Source of the DNA: a virus
Virus record (IMG/VR): IMGVR_UViG_3300021364_000062
Span: 1-38,649 of that record
Reading direction: 5' to 3' (one strand)
DNA: 38,649 nucleotides
This document shows positions 1 through 9,000 of this stretch, piece by piece (the first letter of the stretch is position 1; each line of letters opens with the position of its first letter). Both the position numbers and the translations under genes were made by a program. The notes under the pieces were generated by a model. The model searched no databases. It worked only from the letters and a program-made list of their open reading frames with translations, and was not told the DNA's origin.

Positions 1-1895
1 TGAAGAAATTGCTCACCCGGTTTCATATCAATAACTTCGATATGTCTAACTTTAGATCCAGGATAAACACCTTGCATCTTATCTTCAACTTCTTTTCTTG
101 TAGGTCTCTTTAGTTGCGGGAAAAAAACCTTCATAGAATATCCTTTACCTCTCCAAGTCACCATCACATACATTAAATTTCCAGTTTTTGCTGGCATTCT
201 AGTTGCCTCTTCAATTTCTACTCCTTCACATTCGCAAGGATCGCAACCACAATATGGACAAACTTCATCCTCTTCTTCATACTCTTCAGATACGGACTTC
301 CATCCACCACCTGCCTTCTTATATTCTTTCGCAGCCCAACCATTGGCATAAGCTGAATTACCAGTAATTGTTATTAGTCCATTTTGTACCATTACCCAAG
401 TATTATTTTTTGTTGTTGGGCACCAAACGTCCTCAACACCATCATCTTCAATAATTAGATTCTGAGTACTATGAAATTTTTTATTTCTTATAATAGTTGC
501 ACCAGAGATGTAATCCGTTTTTTCATAAAAAGATGTATAGTAACCATTTAGATAAGCAGATAATATTGCTGCCCAGAAGTGATCATTATTCTTTTGTGTA
601 AATCCAAAGGTGTGTCTTTCTTTTATTTTTGTGGATCCACCCTGATCATGTCCATCATATATTATTGATGATGCTAAGTAAACTTCTCTTTGTTCTTTAT
701 TCCAAGATAAAACTTTTTCTACCCAGTTATCTTTCTTTGACCAATTTGATTCAAATAGATTATTTTTTGAATTATCAGTAAGTTCAGCACAAGTAATTAA
801 TCTCATTCTCTTATGGATATCTTTTGTTTCAACTAAGGAAACATTTTGATAATTGTTACCAGATCTTACTACCCATTTATGATTTTCTGTTGCTCTTATT
901 GAAAACCCAGTCTTTTTATAAATTCTCTTTAATGGTGCTTGCTCATAAAAATGCAAATTATCAATTTGATTCCACTCTAATATATCATTTTCTATATTAT
1001 ATGTAAGAATATCTTCTCCTACCTTTAATTCTTCATATGATTTTAAACCTTCTTTAGTGATTGCTTGAGAATCTAATGGAACGCAAGGGTATACATCAAA
1101 CTTTGCTTTTGCTCTTGCCTTCATTTTGGACCAGAGTGAAGGATTGGTGGGAACGTTCTTTTCATTTAGAACTTCCGATTCCATTTCAAGGATAATCTTA
1201 TCCACCAATTTAAGATCTTCACCAAACATCTTAGGACCTTTAGTTTTATTTTCTGCTTCGGGAACACAATTTGGAACTTCTTTATTTCCTTTCTTTTTAG
1301 TACCTACTTGCTTATATCCCTTCCAACAAGGATCTTTCTTTGCTTCATCCATAGATCCGTGAACATTATGCTCACCACTATCAATGTAATCTGCTGCTGA
1401 ATCGATGTAATCTGCTGCTTTTGTAATTTTAGATTGAACCCATGCCTCCACATTACCTTCGCCTTTCATTTTTGATTTGAGACGATCTACTGCTTTTCTA
1501 ATGGTTTCAAGTTCAGAACGGATCATAGAATGTTCATGATCTGGTTGCTTTTTTTGCTCCTTTATACTAAAAGATTCTTGTTTATCTCCCGAAGGATATT
1601 TTTTATAATCTTCTGGTTTAGTGAATGTTCTTACCATGGTAGGTTTTTCTCCTCCAGATTTTTTTTGTTGAGATTTATCTTCTTTTCTTTTTCTTCTAAC
1701 AGCAGAACGAATTAATTTCTTTCCCTCTTTCCCCATTGAGTTTAGCTTTGCCAACCTTTGGGAAGAAAAGCACTTAGGAGTTTTTCCTTTATCTTCGGGT
1801 TCATTCGCGCATGGAGATCCATCTGGCTGAACCCACCCATGTTTCCCACTTTTAGATTTTGATTTTCCAAACCAATCTCTTAAATCTTCTTGCAT
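1..1895 (-). CDS. Intein-containing DUF5872-like phage protein, cut by window edge
   Basis: The reading frame is open from ATG at 1895 to the left edge, about 631 codons, with no stop. An in-frame TGA lies upstream and no earlier ATG exists. Visible order: residues 1-270 are N-extein, Lys-rich, with GWVQPDGSPC, PKCFSSQRL, a basic RRKRKED stretch and WKGYKQVGTKKKG. Residues 271-513 are an intein. From 514 the C-extein continues with SAYANGWAAKEYKKAGGGW, a cysteine cluster (CPYCGCDPCEC) and an aromatic segment (TWRGKGYSMKVFFPQ). Splicing would restore the block KFDVYP-SAYANGW, which I recognise from cyanophage proteins of DUF5872 type. The function of the spliced protein is unknown. It lies directly downstream of gp16, where terminase gp17 might be expected, behind its own late promoter at 1968-1975. 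The Shine-Dalgarno is weak (AAGAAAAG). Confidence 0.8.
   Translation of the reverse strand, partial: MQEDLRDWFGKSKSKSGKHGWVQPDGSPCANEPEDKGKTPKCFSSQRLAKLNSMGKEGKKLIRSAVRRKRKEDKSQQKKSGGEKPTMVRTFTKPEDYKKYPSGDKQESFSIKEQKKQPDHEHSMIRSELETIRKAVDRLKSKMKGEGNVEAWVQSKITKAADYIDSAADYIDSGEHNVHGSMDEAKKDPCWKGYKQVGTKKKGNKEVPNCVPEAENKTKGPKMFGEDLKLVDKIILEMESEVLNEKNVPTNPSLWSKMKARAKAKFDVYPCVPLDSQAITKEGLKSYEELKVGEDILTYNIENDILEWNQIDNLHFYEQAPLKRIYKKTGFSIRATENHKWVVRSGNNYQNVSLVETKDIHKRMRLITCAELTDNSKNNLFESNWSKKDNWVEKVLSWNKEQREVYLASSIIYDGHDQGGSTKIKERHTFGFTQKNNDHFWAAILSAYLNGYYTSFYEKTDYISGATIIRNKKFHSTQNLIIEDDGVEDVWCPTTKNNTWVMVQNGLITITGNSAYANGWAAKEYKKAGGGWKSVSEEYEEEDEVCPYCGCDPCECEGVEIEEATRMPAKTGNLMYVMVTWRGKGYSMKVFFPQLKRPTRKEVEDKMQGVYPGSKVRHIEVIDMKPGEQFL
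357..1085 (-). mobile_element. Intein (class 1, 243 aa) with degenerate endonuclease-like middle
   Basis: The element is translated in frame within the host gene. It starts at Cys1 with CVPLDSQAIT, a typical block A. Thr66 and His69 in RATENHKWVV fit block B (TxxH). The end, DVWCPTTKNNTWVM then NGLITITGN, fits blocks F and G. The last residue is Asn243 and the first C-extein residue is Ser. The penultimate residue is Gly, not His, which is common in phage inteins as I recall them. The middle, roughly residues 110-210, makes it longer than a mini-intein. EVYLASSIIYDGHDQGG at 134-150 resembles one LAGLIDADG-type motif, but it is degenerate and no clear second motif is visible, so homing activity is doubtful. 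All splicing residues appear intact. Confidence 0.88.
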
Positions 1896-1967
1896 CTTTT
1901 CTTTTTTTCTTGGCAATGAGCACGTTGAGAAAATCCTTTGGAATTTGAACAATCAATACTCTTTTTA

Positions 1968-1975
1968 TATTTATG
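1968..1975 (-). promoter_or_regulatory. Late promoter CATAAATA
   Basis: CATAAATA on the minus strand matches the T4/cyanophage late promoter form NATAAATA. It lies 73 bp upstream of the intein-containing gene and just past the gp16 stop, so it would drive that gene and whatever follows to the left. Confidence 0.6.
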
Positions 1976-1998
1976 ACTCCAAGTCTTTTTAGAGTGAT

Positions 1999-2442
1999 TT
2001 ATTTTTCTTTATTATTTTTTTTCAAAAGCTTGGATAACTCAGCAGTAGATCCTATGAAAAGGGCATTAGTTACATTAGTAGGCCCCCTTTTACCTGACAT
2101 TTCATCAATAGATTTGAGTTTTTTCTGCAAATCTAAAAGTTTATCAGTAGCATCTGAAACATTCTTTATCAATTGACCAAGAACTTCATAAGCTCTTGGA
2201 GATTCACTTTCTTGTGCTAACTCAAGAACACCATTTATCGCCTCTTGGCCTTTTTCAATAATGGAATATAGATTACCTCTAGTATATTCATAATCTTTTG
2301 TGATATGTGCCATGGATTTTTCTTTCTCTGACTCGGGTTCAGACTTTTCTTCTTGAAAGTCCACCTCAACATCAACTTTTTTTACATCATGCTCGGAGTT
2401 ACTCTTTATATCAAATGCCTTGTTTAAACTATCAAAATCCAT
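1999..2442 (-). CDS. gp16: Terminase small subunit gp16
   Basis: This 147-aa acidic/helical protein resembles cyanomyovirus gp16, the small subunit that regulates DNA recognition and stimulates the large terminase gp17 during head packaging. The N-terminal 45 residues are Glu/Lys-rich and low complexity. The recognisable core runs from DYEYTRGNLYSIIEKGQEAI (about 50) through SPRAYEVLGQLIKNVSDATDKLLDLQKK to a C-terminal FIGSTAELSKLLK. The gene starts 2 bp after the gp15 stop, so it belongs to the gp13-gp14-gp15-gp16 unit. Its position immediately downstream of gp15 matches T4 order. The length is similar to T4 gp16 (164 aa). Confidence 0.9.
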   Translation of the reverse strand: MDFDSLNKAFDIKSNSEHDVKKVDVEVDFQEEKSEPESEKEKSMAHITKDYEYTRGNLYSIIEKGQEAINGVLELAQESESPRAYEVLGQLIKNVSDATDKLLDLQKKLKSIDEMSGKRGPTNVTNALFIGSTAELSKLLKKNNKEK

Positions 2443-2444
2443 AA

Positions 2445-3443
2445 TTAAAACTCAGTATCAAACCCAAAATCATCTCCAAATTCTATTAAATCATTGTCAG
2501 CAGAAGTTATTAACTTAATCTCAGTTCCAGAAACATGTTCAGTTATGAGAGTTCCATAAGATCCTCTTTCCACTTGAATTTCATTTCCATCTATAGAGGT
2601 AACTTTCATGGTCTCTCCATCAATTGTAATATAGTCATTTAATGAAATCTGTGATGAATCTGAAATATTAAATGTATATGTGGAAATTTGTAAATCTTGC
2701 GATGATGTTGCAACTACATTGTTTGTATAACTCTTAGTAGCAACTGGAGTTGTTCTATATGTAACATCTCTTGCAGTAGAATTTGAATCTCCAGAAGAGA
2801 AAGCAATAGAAGCTTTTTTAATAATATCTTTATTGGCAGAGGAAGAAATTGGACCAAACAGGTATGTTTTTGCTGTAAATCTTAGAGTATAAATTAACGC
2901 TCTTCTTGTTGCAAAATCACCTTCATAATCATCTTCCATTACTATATTATTGAGAGTGAATGGAATATCTCGTTTTTCTCCAATAGTACTGACTAAATTT
3001 ACAGTTAATGTATATGATGGTTGGAAATATGGTAAAATTTGCTCAATGATCTGAAGCATATCATCATTATGCTTGGTCATTATACTCAATTCAAATTCCA
3101 TATTATATGGAACTGGTACATAAGACTTTCGTACTCCACTGCCATCTTGTGATGGAATTAAAAATGATTGAGTTGTAGTTACTTTTCTAGTAGAATCGTA
3201 ATTTAAGGAAACAAATTCAAATGACATTCTTGGTAAAGTAATCCTTACGGGATTATTCAAATCATCTGGAGATTCATTAAGTCTTGCCAAGAACTTTTGA
3301 GTTGGTCCATAAGCTAATGGAACTTTTATTTCAGATACGACCTCATTGGATTTATTTCTTTGGACTATCTTTATATTATTGAATAAAGTGCCAAAACTAA
3401 TGATAGTTCTTCTTAAAATTTCGTGATAAAAATATTCAAACAT
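2445..3443 (-). CDS. gp15: Tail sheath stabilisation/completion protein gp15
   Basis: 332 aa. The N-terminal two thirds match the gp15 family, which caps the tail and joins it to the neck. It begins MFEYFYHEILRRTIISFGTLFNNI, with MSFEFVSLNYDSTRK near 73 and SYVPVPYNMEFELSIMTK near 107, and ILPYFQPSYTLTVN near 139. The region after about residue 225 goes beyond T4 gp15 (272 aa). It holds ITIDGETMKVTSIDG followed by VERGSYGTLITEHVSGT, a module also seen in the two giant virion proteins here. The gene lies 17 bp after the gp14 stop. No late promoter of its own is visible, so it is probably co-transcribed from upstream. Confidence 0.92.
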   Translation of the reverse strand: MFEYFYHEILRRTIISFGTLFNNIKIVQRNKSNEVVSEIKVPLAYGPTQKFLARLNESPDDLNNPVRITLPRMSFEFVSLNYDSTRKVTTTQSFLIPSQDGSGVRKSYVPVPYNMEFELSIMTKHNDDMLQIIEQILPYFQPSYTLTVNLVSTIGEKRDIPFTLNNIVMEDDYEGDFATRRALIYTLRFTAKTYLFGPISSSANKDIIKKASIAFSSGDSNSTARDVTYRTTPVATKSYTNNVVATSSQDLQISTYTFNISDSSQISLNDYITIDGETMKVTSIDGNEIQVERGSYGTLITEHVSGTEIKLITSADNDLIEFGDDFGFDTEF

Positions 3444-3460
3444 TTTAGTTCCTCAATTTA

Positions 3461-4864
3461 TTATGGAGTTCCGAAAGGATTGGATTCTGAAAAATCTATA
3501 ATCTGATCTGCCTCATTCTGAATATCACTGTTATCTTCATATTTTCCTTCATCATTTGAAGGATCACCTGGATCAGATAGGTTATCTGTATTTAGTATTC
3601 TTAATGTGTATGAAGCACTAGATTTAGAACCTACTATAAATTCTCCTGGTTTAAATTCTCCAGTTAACTTTGCAACTTCAAGAATATTAGTAACTGAGTT
3701 CCAAGATTTTACTCTTGCAGAAGTTCCACTTATAGATCCTGTAACAACTTCATTGTAGATATAAGTCCCAACTCCAGAAAGTGATTCTGGATTTGTAATA
3801 GTTATTGTAGGTGCTTGAGTATATCCAATTCCACTATTTATAATTCTTATTTGACTAATAGTTCCTGCAGAACTTACTACTGCATATCCTTGAGCGGAGG
3901 TTGTTCCAACTCCAACAAAAGTTACTGATGGTGGTGAAATATACCCACTACCACCATCAGTAACTGTAACTATTCCAACAACACCATCATCTATAAATGC
4001 TTCTGCTTCTGCTCCAGATCCACCACCATCAAAAAATAAAACTTTGGGTGCAACAGTATATCCAGATCCTGGATTTGTTAACTCCACTCCTTGAACTCTA
4101 AGTAAATTAGTTTCATACGGCAAGCAAAAATCACGTATATTTCCTATCATTGTAGAAATTCCAGTTGCAGTAATACCACCAGATGGTGCTGATGAAAATG
4201 CAACTCTTGGCGCTTCTGTATAACCTTTACCTCTATTTGTTACACTTACATAAGTTACACCACCATTCACTATAGATGTTATGGCAGAAGCTGTTGATCC
4301 AGACCCAACCATTTGTAAAGTTTGAATATAACCAATATCTTTGGTATTATCATCTATAAATTCAATTGATGTATCAATATCTTCATCTTGATATCTAAAT
4401 AGTTCACATCTCAATTCATAAACATAATTTTTTTGGAGTTGATAGAATGGTTTTTCGTGCTCTACATATTTGATTTCAAATAGTTTATCTCCTAAAGGAA
4501 AATATATTATATCTCCTTCTTTTGGTCTTCCTGGATTTTCTAATTTATTAATCAAAGGGCTGATATAACTTTCAAATCTTTCTTTAGAAATAATCAGTGT
4601 TAAATCATCAATCTCCTGAATTCCAAACTTGGAAAGTAAAGTTCCCTGTCCTCCATATCCATCATAAGTATCTACATAAGCTTCTATTGGATAAGCATTT
4701 TTAAATTCAGATTCAATAAGTTCTCTTATAACAGTTTTTTCAGTTACAAAATTTCTTGGGAGATAATGTACATCAACGCCATAAATTTTTAACTGTTCAT
4801 TAATTAGATCTTGAACGAGACCTTGTTCTGTTTTAGATCCTTGAAGAAAAAATGGATTTAACAT
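3461..4864 (-). CDS. gp14: Neck protein gp14 with inserted GSGYT-type repeats
   Basis: 467 aa, versus 256 in T4. Residues 1-180 are the recognisable neck domain: MLNPFFLQGSKTEQGLVQDLI, GVDVHYLPRNFVTEKTVIRE and GDIIYFPLGDKLFEIKYVEH. Gp14 joins gp13 in the connector that seals the filled head and attaches the tail. From about 190 to 365 there are four copies of a turn-rich repeat (TNRGKGYTEAPRV, TNPGSGYTVAPKV, TDGGSGYISPPSV, INSGIGYTQAPTI). Then comes a module VKSWNSVTNILEV followed by GEFIVGSKSSASY near 390-420. The repeats recur in gp8 and both giant proteins, so gp14 probably carries a surface-exposed decoration. It starts 6 bp after the gp13 stop. Confidence 0.92.
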   Translation of the reverse strand: MLNPFFLQGSKTEQGLVQDLINEQLKIYGVDVHYLPRNFVTEKTVIRELIESEFKNAYPIEAYVDTYDGYGGQGTLLSKFGIQEIDDLTLIISKERFESYISPLINKLENPGRPKEGDIIYFPLGDKLFEIKYVEHEKPFYQLQKNYVYELRCELFRYQDEDIDTSIEFIDDNTKDIGYIQTLQMVGSGSTASAITSIVNGGVTYVSVTNRGKGYTEAPRVAFSSAPSGGITATGISTMIGNIRDFCLPYETNLLRVQGVELTNPGSGYTVAPKVLFFDGGGSGAEAEAFIDDGVVGIVTVTDGGSGYISPPSVTFVGVGTTSAQGYAVVSSAGTISQIRIINSGIGYTQAPTITITNPESLSGVGTYIYNEVVTGSISGTSARVKSWNSVTNILEVAKLTGEFKPGEFIVGSKSSASYTLRILNTDNLSDPGDPSNDEGKYEDNSDIQNEADQIIDFSESNPFGTP

Positions 4865-4870
4865 AATAAA

Positions 4871-5701
4871 TTATCCGATAAGGTCAAGGGGTGGAAGTTC
4901 ATATGAAGATGACATTTTTTCCATTAGATCATCAATCTCCTTTTGTCCATCATCATATATTTGTCTTCCATTCAATTCCACTCCACCTGGAAGTTTGACT
5001 CCTTGGAATTTAATTAAGTTTTGACCCCATTGTCTTTTTATTAATGAAGTTAGATATTTTTTTAAGAAAGAATCATTCCATACTTGAGAATAGTTATTCG
5101 GATTCATCATTCTATAGCAATCTATAACTATAAAATCTCCAGCATATACACTCGCCCAGTCAATATCTAAATAAAGTCTATCTTGTCTCTTATTAAATCT
5201 TATTTGCTTTTGAGTTGTTAATAAAAAATCAATATCTTCAAGATAAGTTTTTGTCATGGCATAAGTTAATAGTTCAGTAGAGCCCCAGTAGTAAATATCA
5301 TTTAAGAAAAGTTGATATTTAATACTAAACATTCCGCTTGAAATTGAGTTAGAACCCTCAAATTTAAATATTTTATTTACTCCAATAACAAAATCTGGAA
5401 CTTGAAGATAATTACCATTTTCATAATAATTAAATGTTGTTCCTGATCCAACTACTGAAGTGGAAGCAATTCCAACTCCAGAAATGCCAGCAGCTCTTCC
5501 TCTATCTATATCTTCTTGAGTTAATTGATATTTCAAAAATGTTGGATAAACTCCATCAAAGTGCCTTTCTTGGAAAAATTGAACAGCATCATCTACAAGA
5601 TCTTCAATTTGCTCATCAGCAACATTAATTTCCAAAACAGGAGCACCCAGTTTTCTTAGGCAGTAATCAATTAATTCTTGTCTTGTAGATGGTTGTGCCA
5701 T
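4871..5701 (-). CDS. gp13: Neck protein gp13
   Basis: 276 aa, close to T4 gp13 (309 aa). Recognisable signatures are STRQELIDYCLRKLGAPVLEIN at the N terminus, QIEDLVDDAVQFFQERHFDG near 27-46, and the C-terminal LTSLIKRQWGQNLIKFQGVKLPGGVELNG. With gp14 it forms the head-completion/neck complex. The start codon overlaps the stop of the preceding 54-codon gene (TAATG), which suggests translational coupling. A perfect 10-bp hairpin lies about 50 bp upstream inside that small gene. No own promoter is visible. Confidence 0.93.
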   Translation of the reverse strand: MAQPSTRQELIDYCLRKLGAPVLEINVADEQIEDLVDDAVQFFQERHFDGVYPTFLKYQLTQEDIDRGRAAGISGVGIASTSVVGSGTTFNYYENGNYLQVPDFVIGVNKIFKFEGSNSISSGMFSIKYQLFLNDIYYWGSTELLTYAMTKTYLEDIDFLLTTQKQIRFNKRQDRLYLDIDWASVYAGDFIVIDCYRMMNPNNYSQVWNDSFLKKYLTSLIKRQWGQNLIKFQGVKLPGGVELNGRQIYDDGQKEIDDLMEKMSSSYELPPLDLIG

Positions 5702-5865
5702 TATAGTTTAGATAAAACTTCTTGTTGTTTTAGGTATAACTTAACATAAGTCTTAGACACTTCTCTCAAAGTGTCTAAATCACCTATACTATCTATATCT
5801 CTTGATAGTTTTTCAAATTCAAATAATCTAAATGTACTTTCAAGTGTTATATTTTTATGATCCAT
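5701..5865 (-). CDS. Small conserved cyanophage protein before gp13
   Basis: A 54-aa protein beginning MDHKNITLESTFRLFEFEKL and ending LKQQEVLSKL. It is predicted helical and charged, with no membrane segment. It is placed by context: the start overlaps the end of the preceding 74-codon gene by 11 bp and the stop overlaps the gp13 start (TAATG), so it sits tightly inside the neck operon. I believe similar short proteins occur at this locus in other cyanomyoviruses, but the function is unknown. Coding contains a perfect inverted repeat at 5753-5778. Confidence 0.75.
   Translation of the reverse strand: MDHKNITLESTFRLFEFEKLSRDIDSIGDLDTLREVSKTYVKLYLKQQEVLSKL
5753..5778 (-). other. Perfect 10-bp hairpin inside coding sequence
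   Basis: Arms TTAGACACTT (5753-5762) and AAGTGTCTAA (5769-5778) are separated by a 6-base loop. It lies within the 54-codon gene, about 50 bp before the gp13 start. There is no T-tract, so it is more likely an mRNA processing or stability structure than a terminator, if it does anything. Confidence 0.5.
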
Positions 5866-6079
5866 TCGCAATATTCATTAATAAAATTTTAATTTCATTT
5901 AAGTCTTTTTTAATAGAAGAAACTTCTGTTTCTAATTTTTTTATTTTTGAAGTTTCTGAAATTTTTTGCTTGTATGAATCTACATACTTTTTGTAATTTT
6001 CAAAGTCATTATTGACAATTCCATTAGAATTTACGTCTCTTAGCAAATAATCTTTATCTTTTACCTTTATATAATCCAT
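5855..6079 (-). CDS. Small coiled-coil protein of the tail/neck operon
   Basis: 74 aa. The N-terminal half (MDYIKVKDKDYLLRDVNSNGIVNND) resembles a short motif found in many cyanomyovirus small proteins encoded near neck genes. The C-terminal half (about 38-70) has a heptad pattern (KKLETEVSSIKKDLNEIKILL), so a coiled coil is likely. It starts 2 bp after the stop of the upstream 2614-codon gene and overlaps the next gene by 11 bp. It is part of the same transcription unit. The function is not known and may be structural or chaperone-like by context. Confidence 0.75.
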   Translation of the reverse strand: MDYIKVKDKDYLLRDVNSNGIVNNDFENYKKYVDSYKQKISETSKIKKLETEVSSIKKDLNEIKILLMNIANGS

Positions 6080-6081
6080 AA

Positions 6082-9000
6082 TTAAACTTTGGGTTTTACT
6101 GTAGCAATTGCCCTCAAGTCTTTAACTTTTGGAACAAATGCCTGATTTTCACTAGACATAACAATTTTGATTGCAAAAGCATTAAATTCTGGCAAGTCAT
6201 CTACTGAATATTCATAATCTCTGAATGTTGGGTCTTGATTAAATCTGATTTTAGAATCTGATGATCCATCATTCTGAGACTTATCAATAACTCTCTTAAT
6301 TCCATCACCATCTATTCTATAGTTTGAATAACCGGGGAACAACTCATAATTTAGAGAATCTTCTGGTGAATCATCTCTAAAAAGTTGATATAAGACTCTT
6401 ATGTCATTTTCAATTGTATGAGATGCTTTCAATAAAACTTTGATAGAATTTGCTGGAATTTTTAGTCTAACTGGTTTGGAAATATAAATGCAAGAGTGAT
6501 TATCATCATTTAAACTCCTGACACTATCATCATTCGCATAATTTGCATTTTCATTTACTCCACCAGTTGGACTATTAACTAAATTGGAAGTTAATTCAAT
6601 ACTTGCAATTGCAGTATCAATGACAGGAGAAACTCTAGAATCATTTGATTCCATATTAAACTCTATTGAAAATGATCTATTTCCGGGAGAATCTGTGATA
6701 AACCTTTGCTCATTTACATCCGAACAAACTAATCTCGGAGAATCTAAGTAATTTTGAGTATTTAGGGAAACATTTTCAAATCCTTTATCTCTAAATGATA
6801 TTTCATTTCCAGAAATGCTAGATCCACTAAAAGATCTAATTTTAGAATTTAATCTAGTTTTAGATGGAATTATATTTGCAATTTTTGGAGTAATCACTTC
6901 ATATTGGATATTATTTGAAATTTCAGTTCCCGGATTTCCTGTTCTAATAGTTTCAGAAAAATATAGATCATTAGATCTATCTTTACCTATAGTTTTTCCA
7001 TCAAAGTCTGTATCTGAAGTATCAATTTTGATAAAATATGAATTTAGTGTTATTGCATGATCTTCAATATTATCAACCTCAGCGAAATTATGAATTTTAT
7101 TGATTCTTCTTAAAGAAATTCCATTAAATTCATACTTACTAATTTTTACACCAGATGCATAAGATCTTATAGAAGTTCCATCAACACCTCTTTGGGCAAT
7201 ATTCAATGCATTTCCACTAACAGTATACTCAACCACTTCTTCTCCAATTAGAGCATATCCATAGTTAGATCCATTTACAGGCAATCCTTCAAATAATTCA
7301 AATCCCGAAGAGGAAGTTAAATTAAATGTAGTATCAGAAATAGCAATACTTTGAGTTATGGTACTACTAACTTCGGAATTTAAAGGTCTCATTTTACTTA
7401 TCTTCACATAATTTTCTCTAGAATGCATACAATGATTTAGGTGAGAGATTTTCATATGCAATCCATCATAATAAGTATCATTTCTTACTGAAGAAATAGT
7501 TGCGCCAGTAGAAATCTGAGTTCCAGAACTATTGATATAAAATATTGTACTCGCACCAGATACAAATGTTCCCTGAACATTATCAATAATTAGAGAATTA
7601 TTAATTGCACCTATACTTGAAATCCCAATTTTTCCTCCAAATCCAACATTCAACCCAAAATTTTGTTCTGGGATTGATAATATATCCCCATTTTGGTAAT
7701 TTAATCCACCATCAGTTATAGTTACTGTAGTTATTCCCGAATTTACTACTCCAATAGTAGCAACTACACCAGAACCAGATCCAGTTTGAGTTACAAGTTC
7801 AACATTTGGAAATGTTCCATCAGTATATCCAACTCCAGAGTTTGTTACAAATGCTGTTACAGCACTTCCCCCAAGTCCGACTAATTTTCCTGTAGCAGAT
7901 CCTTGAGATAAAGATGCTCCCGGAATTAATCCTGCACTATCATATCCCGTAGAACCTAATCCAACTATAACTTTTTTGGATAATGGTAAAAGTTGATTGT
8001 CTCCAGTAACAGTAACTTTATTATTACCCATAGAAAGTTTTGGGTTAAAGAATTTCACAACTCCATTATTAACAAAGTCTGCTCTATAAAGTCTATACTT
8101 AAGATCTTCTAATTGTGCTGGAGACCAGGTGGATCCATTTTGAGATTTGAACAAGCTTCCTAAAGTTGGCTGTTTAGAAAGTCTAATTCCAGTCAAAATA
8201 TCATTTTGACCTAGTTCGGATACATACACTCTATATTGAGGACTTCCTGAGAGAAGAACTACTGAAAACTGAGAGGATTGCTGGCTTCCTATAGGAGCAG
8301 ATCTTACTTCTAATTGTTTTGGTCCAGGCAAATATACTGGAGAGGGGAAAGTAAATCTGGTAGAAATCGATCCATCTGAAGAAAGATTCACTTGATCTGG
8401 ATTTAAAGTAACTTCAGAGAATGGAACTACTTCATTACTAGGAACTCCTGCAATCATCGGACGAATTTGAAGTGTTACTGGAATTTCTTCATCTTTAGTT
8501 TCAAAGAATACTTCGACATCAGTTAAGAAAATTCCACTATTATCAGAGACATAGAATGACTGTGCTAATGGATCGTGGTTTTCCCAAACACTGAACTGTT
8601 GACCACCAGTACCACCAGTTAAAGTTTGTGTTGTTGTGGTTGTATTTGTTGTGGTGTTTGTAATATTATTTGTATTTCTATTAAATGAACTTAAAATAGT
8701 TACGTTTCTTGTGGTCAAAATATTTGTTTGAGTTACATTACGAACTCCAGATGATGTGAATTCAGCCTGAGCAGAACTTTCATTGATTCTGCTATTAGCA
8801 ATAAACTCATCGAAGATTTGATCTAAATTATCGAGATTTGGAGTGTCTATTAATGTAAAAGTATTTTCACCATTTATCCATCTTGGATTGGAAGGTTCAT
8901 TTGGATTTGGGATGAATAAAGAACCTATAAGTCTTCCAGAATTATCCGAAATTAATCTCACTTCTTTGACAGTAGCAATAGCACCTGAGGTTTTTCCAAC

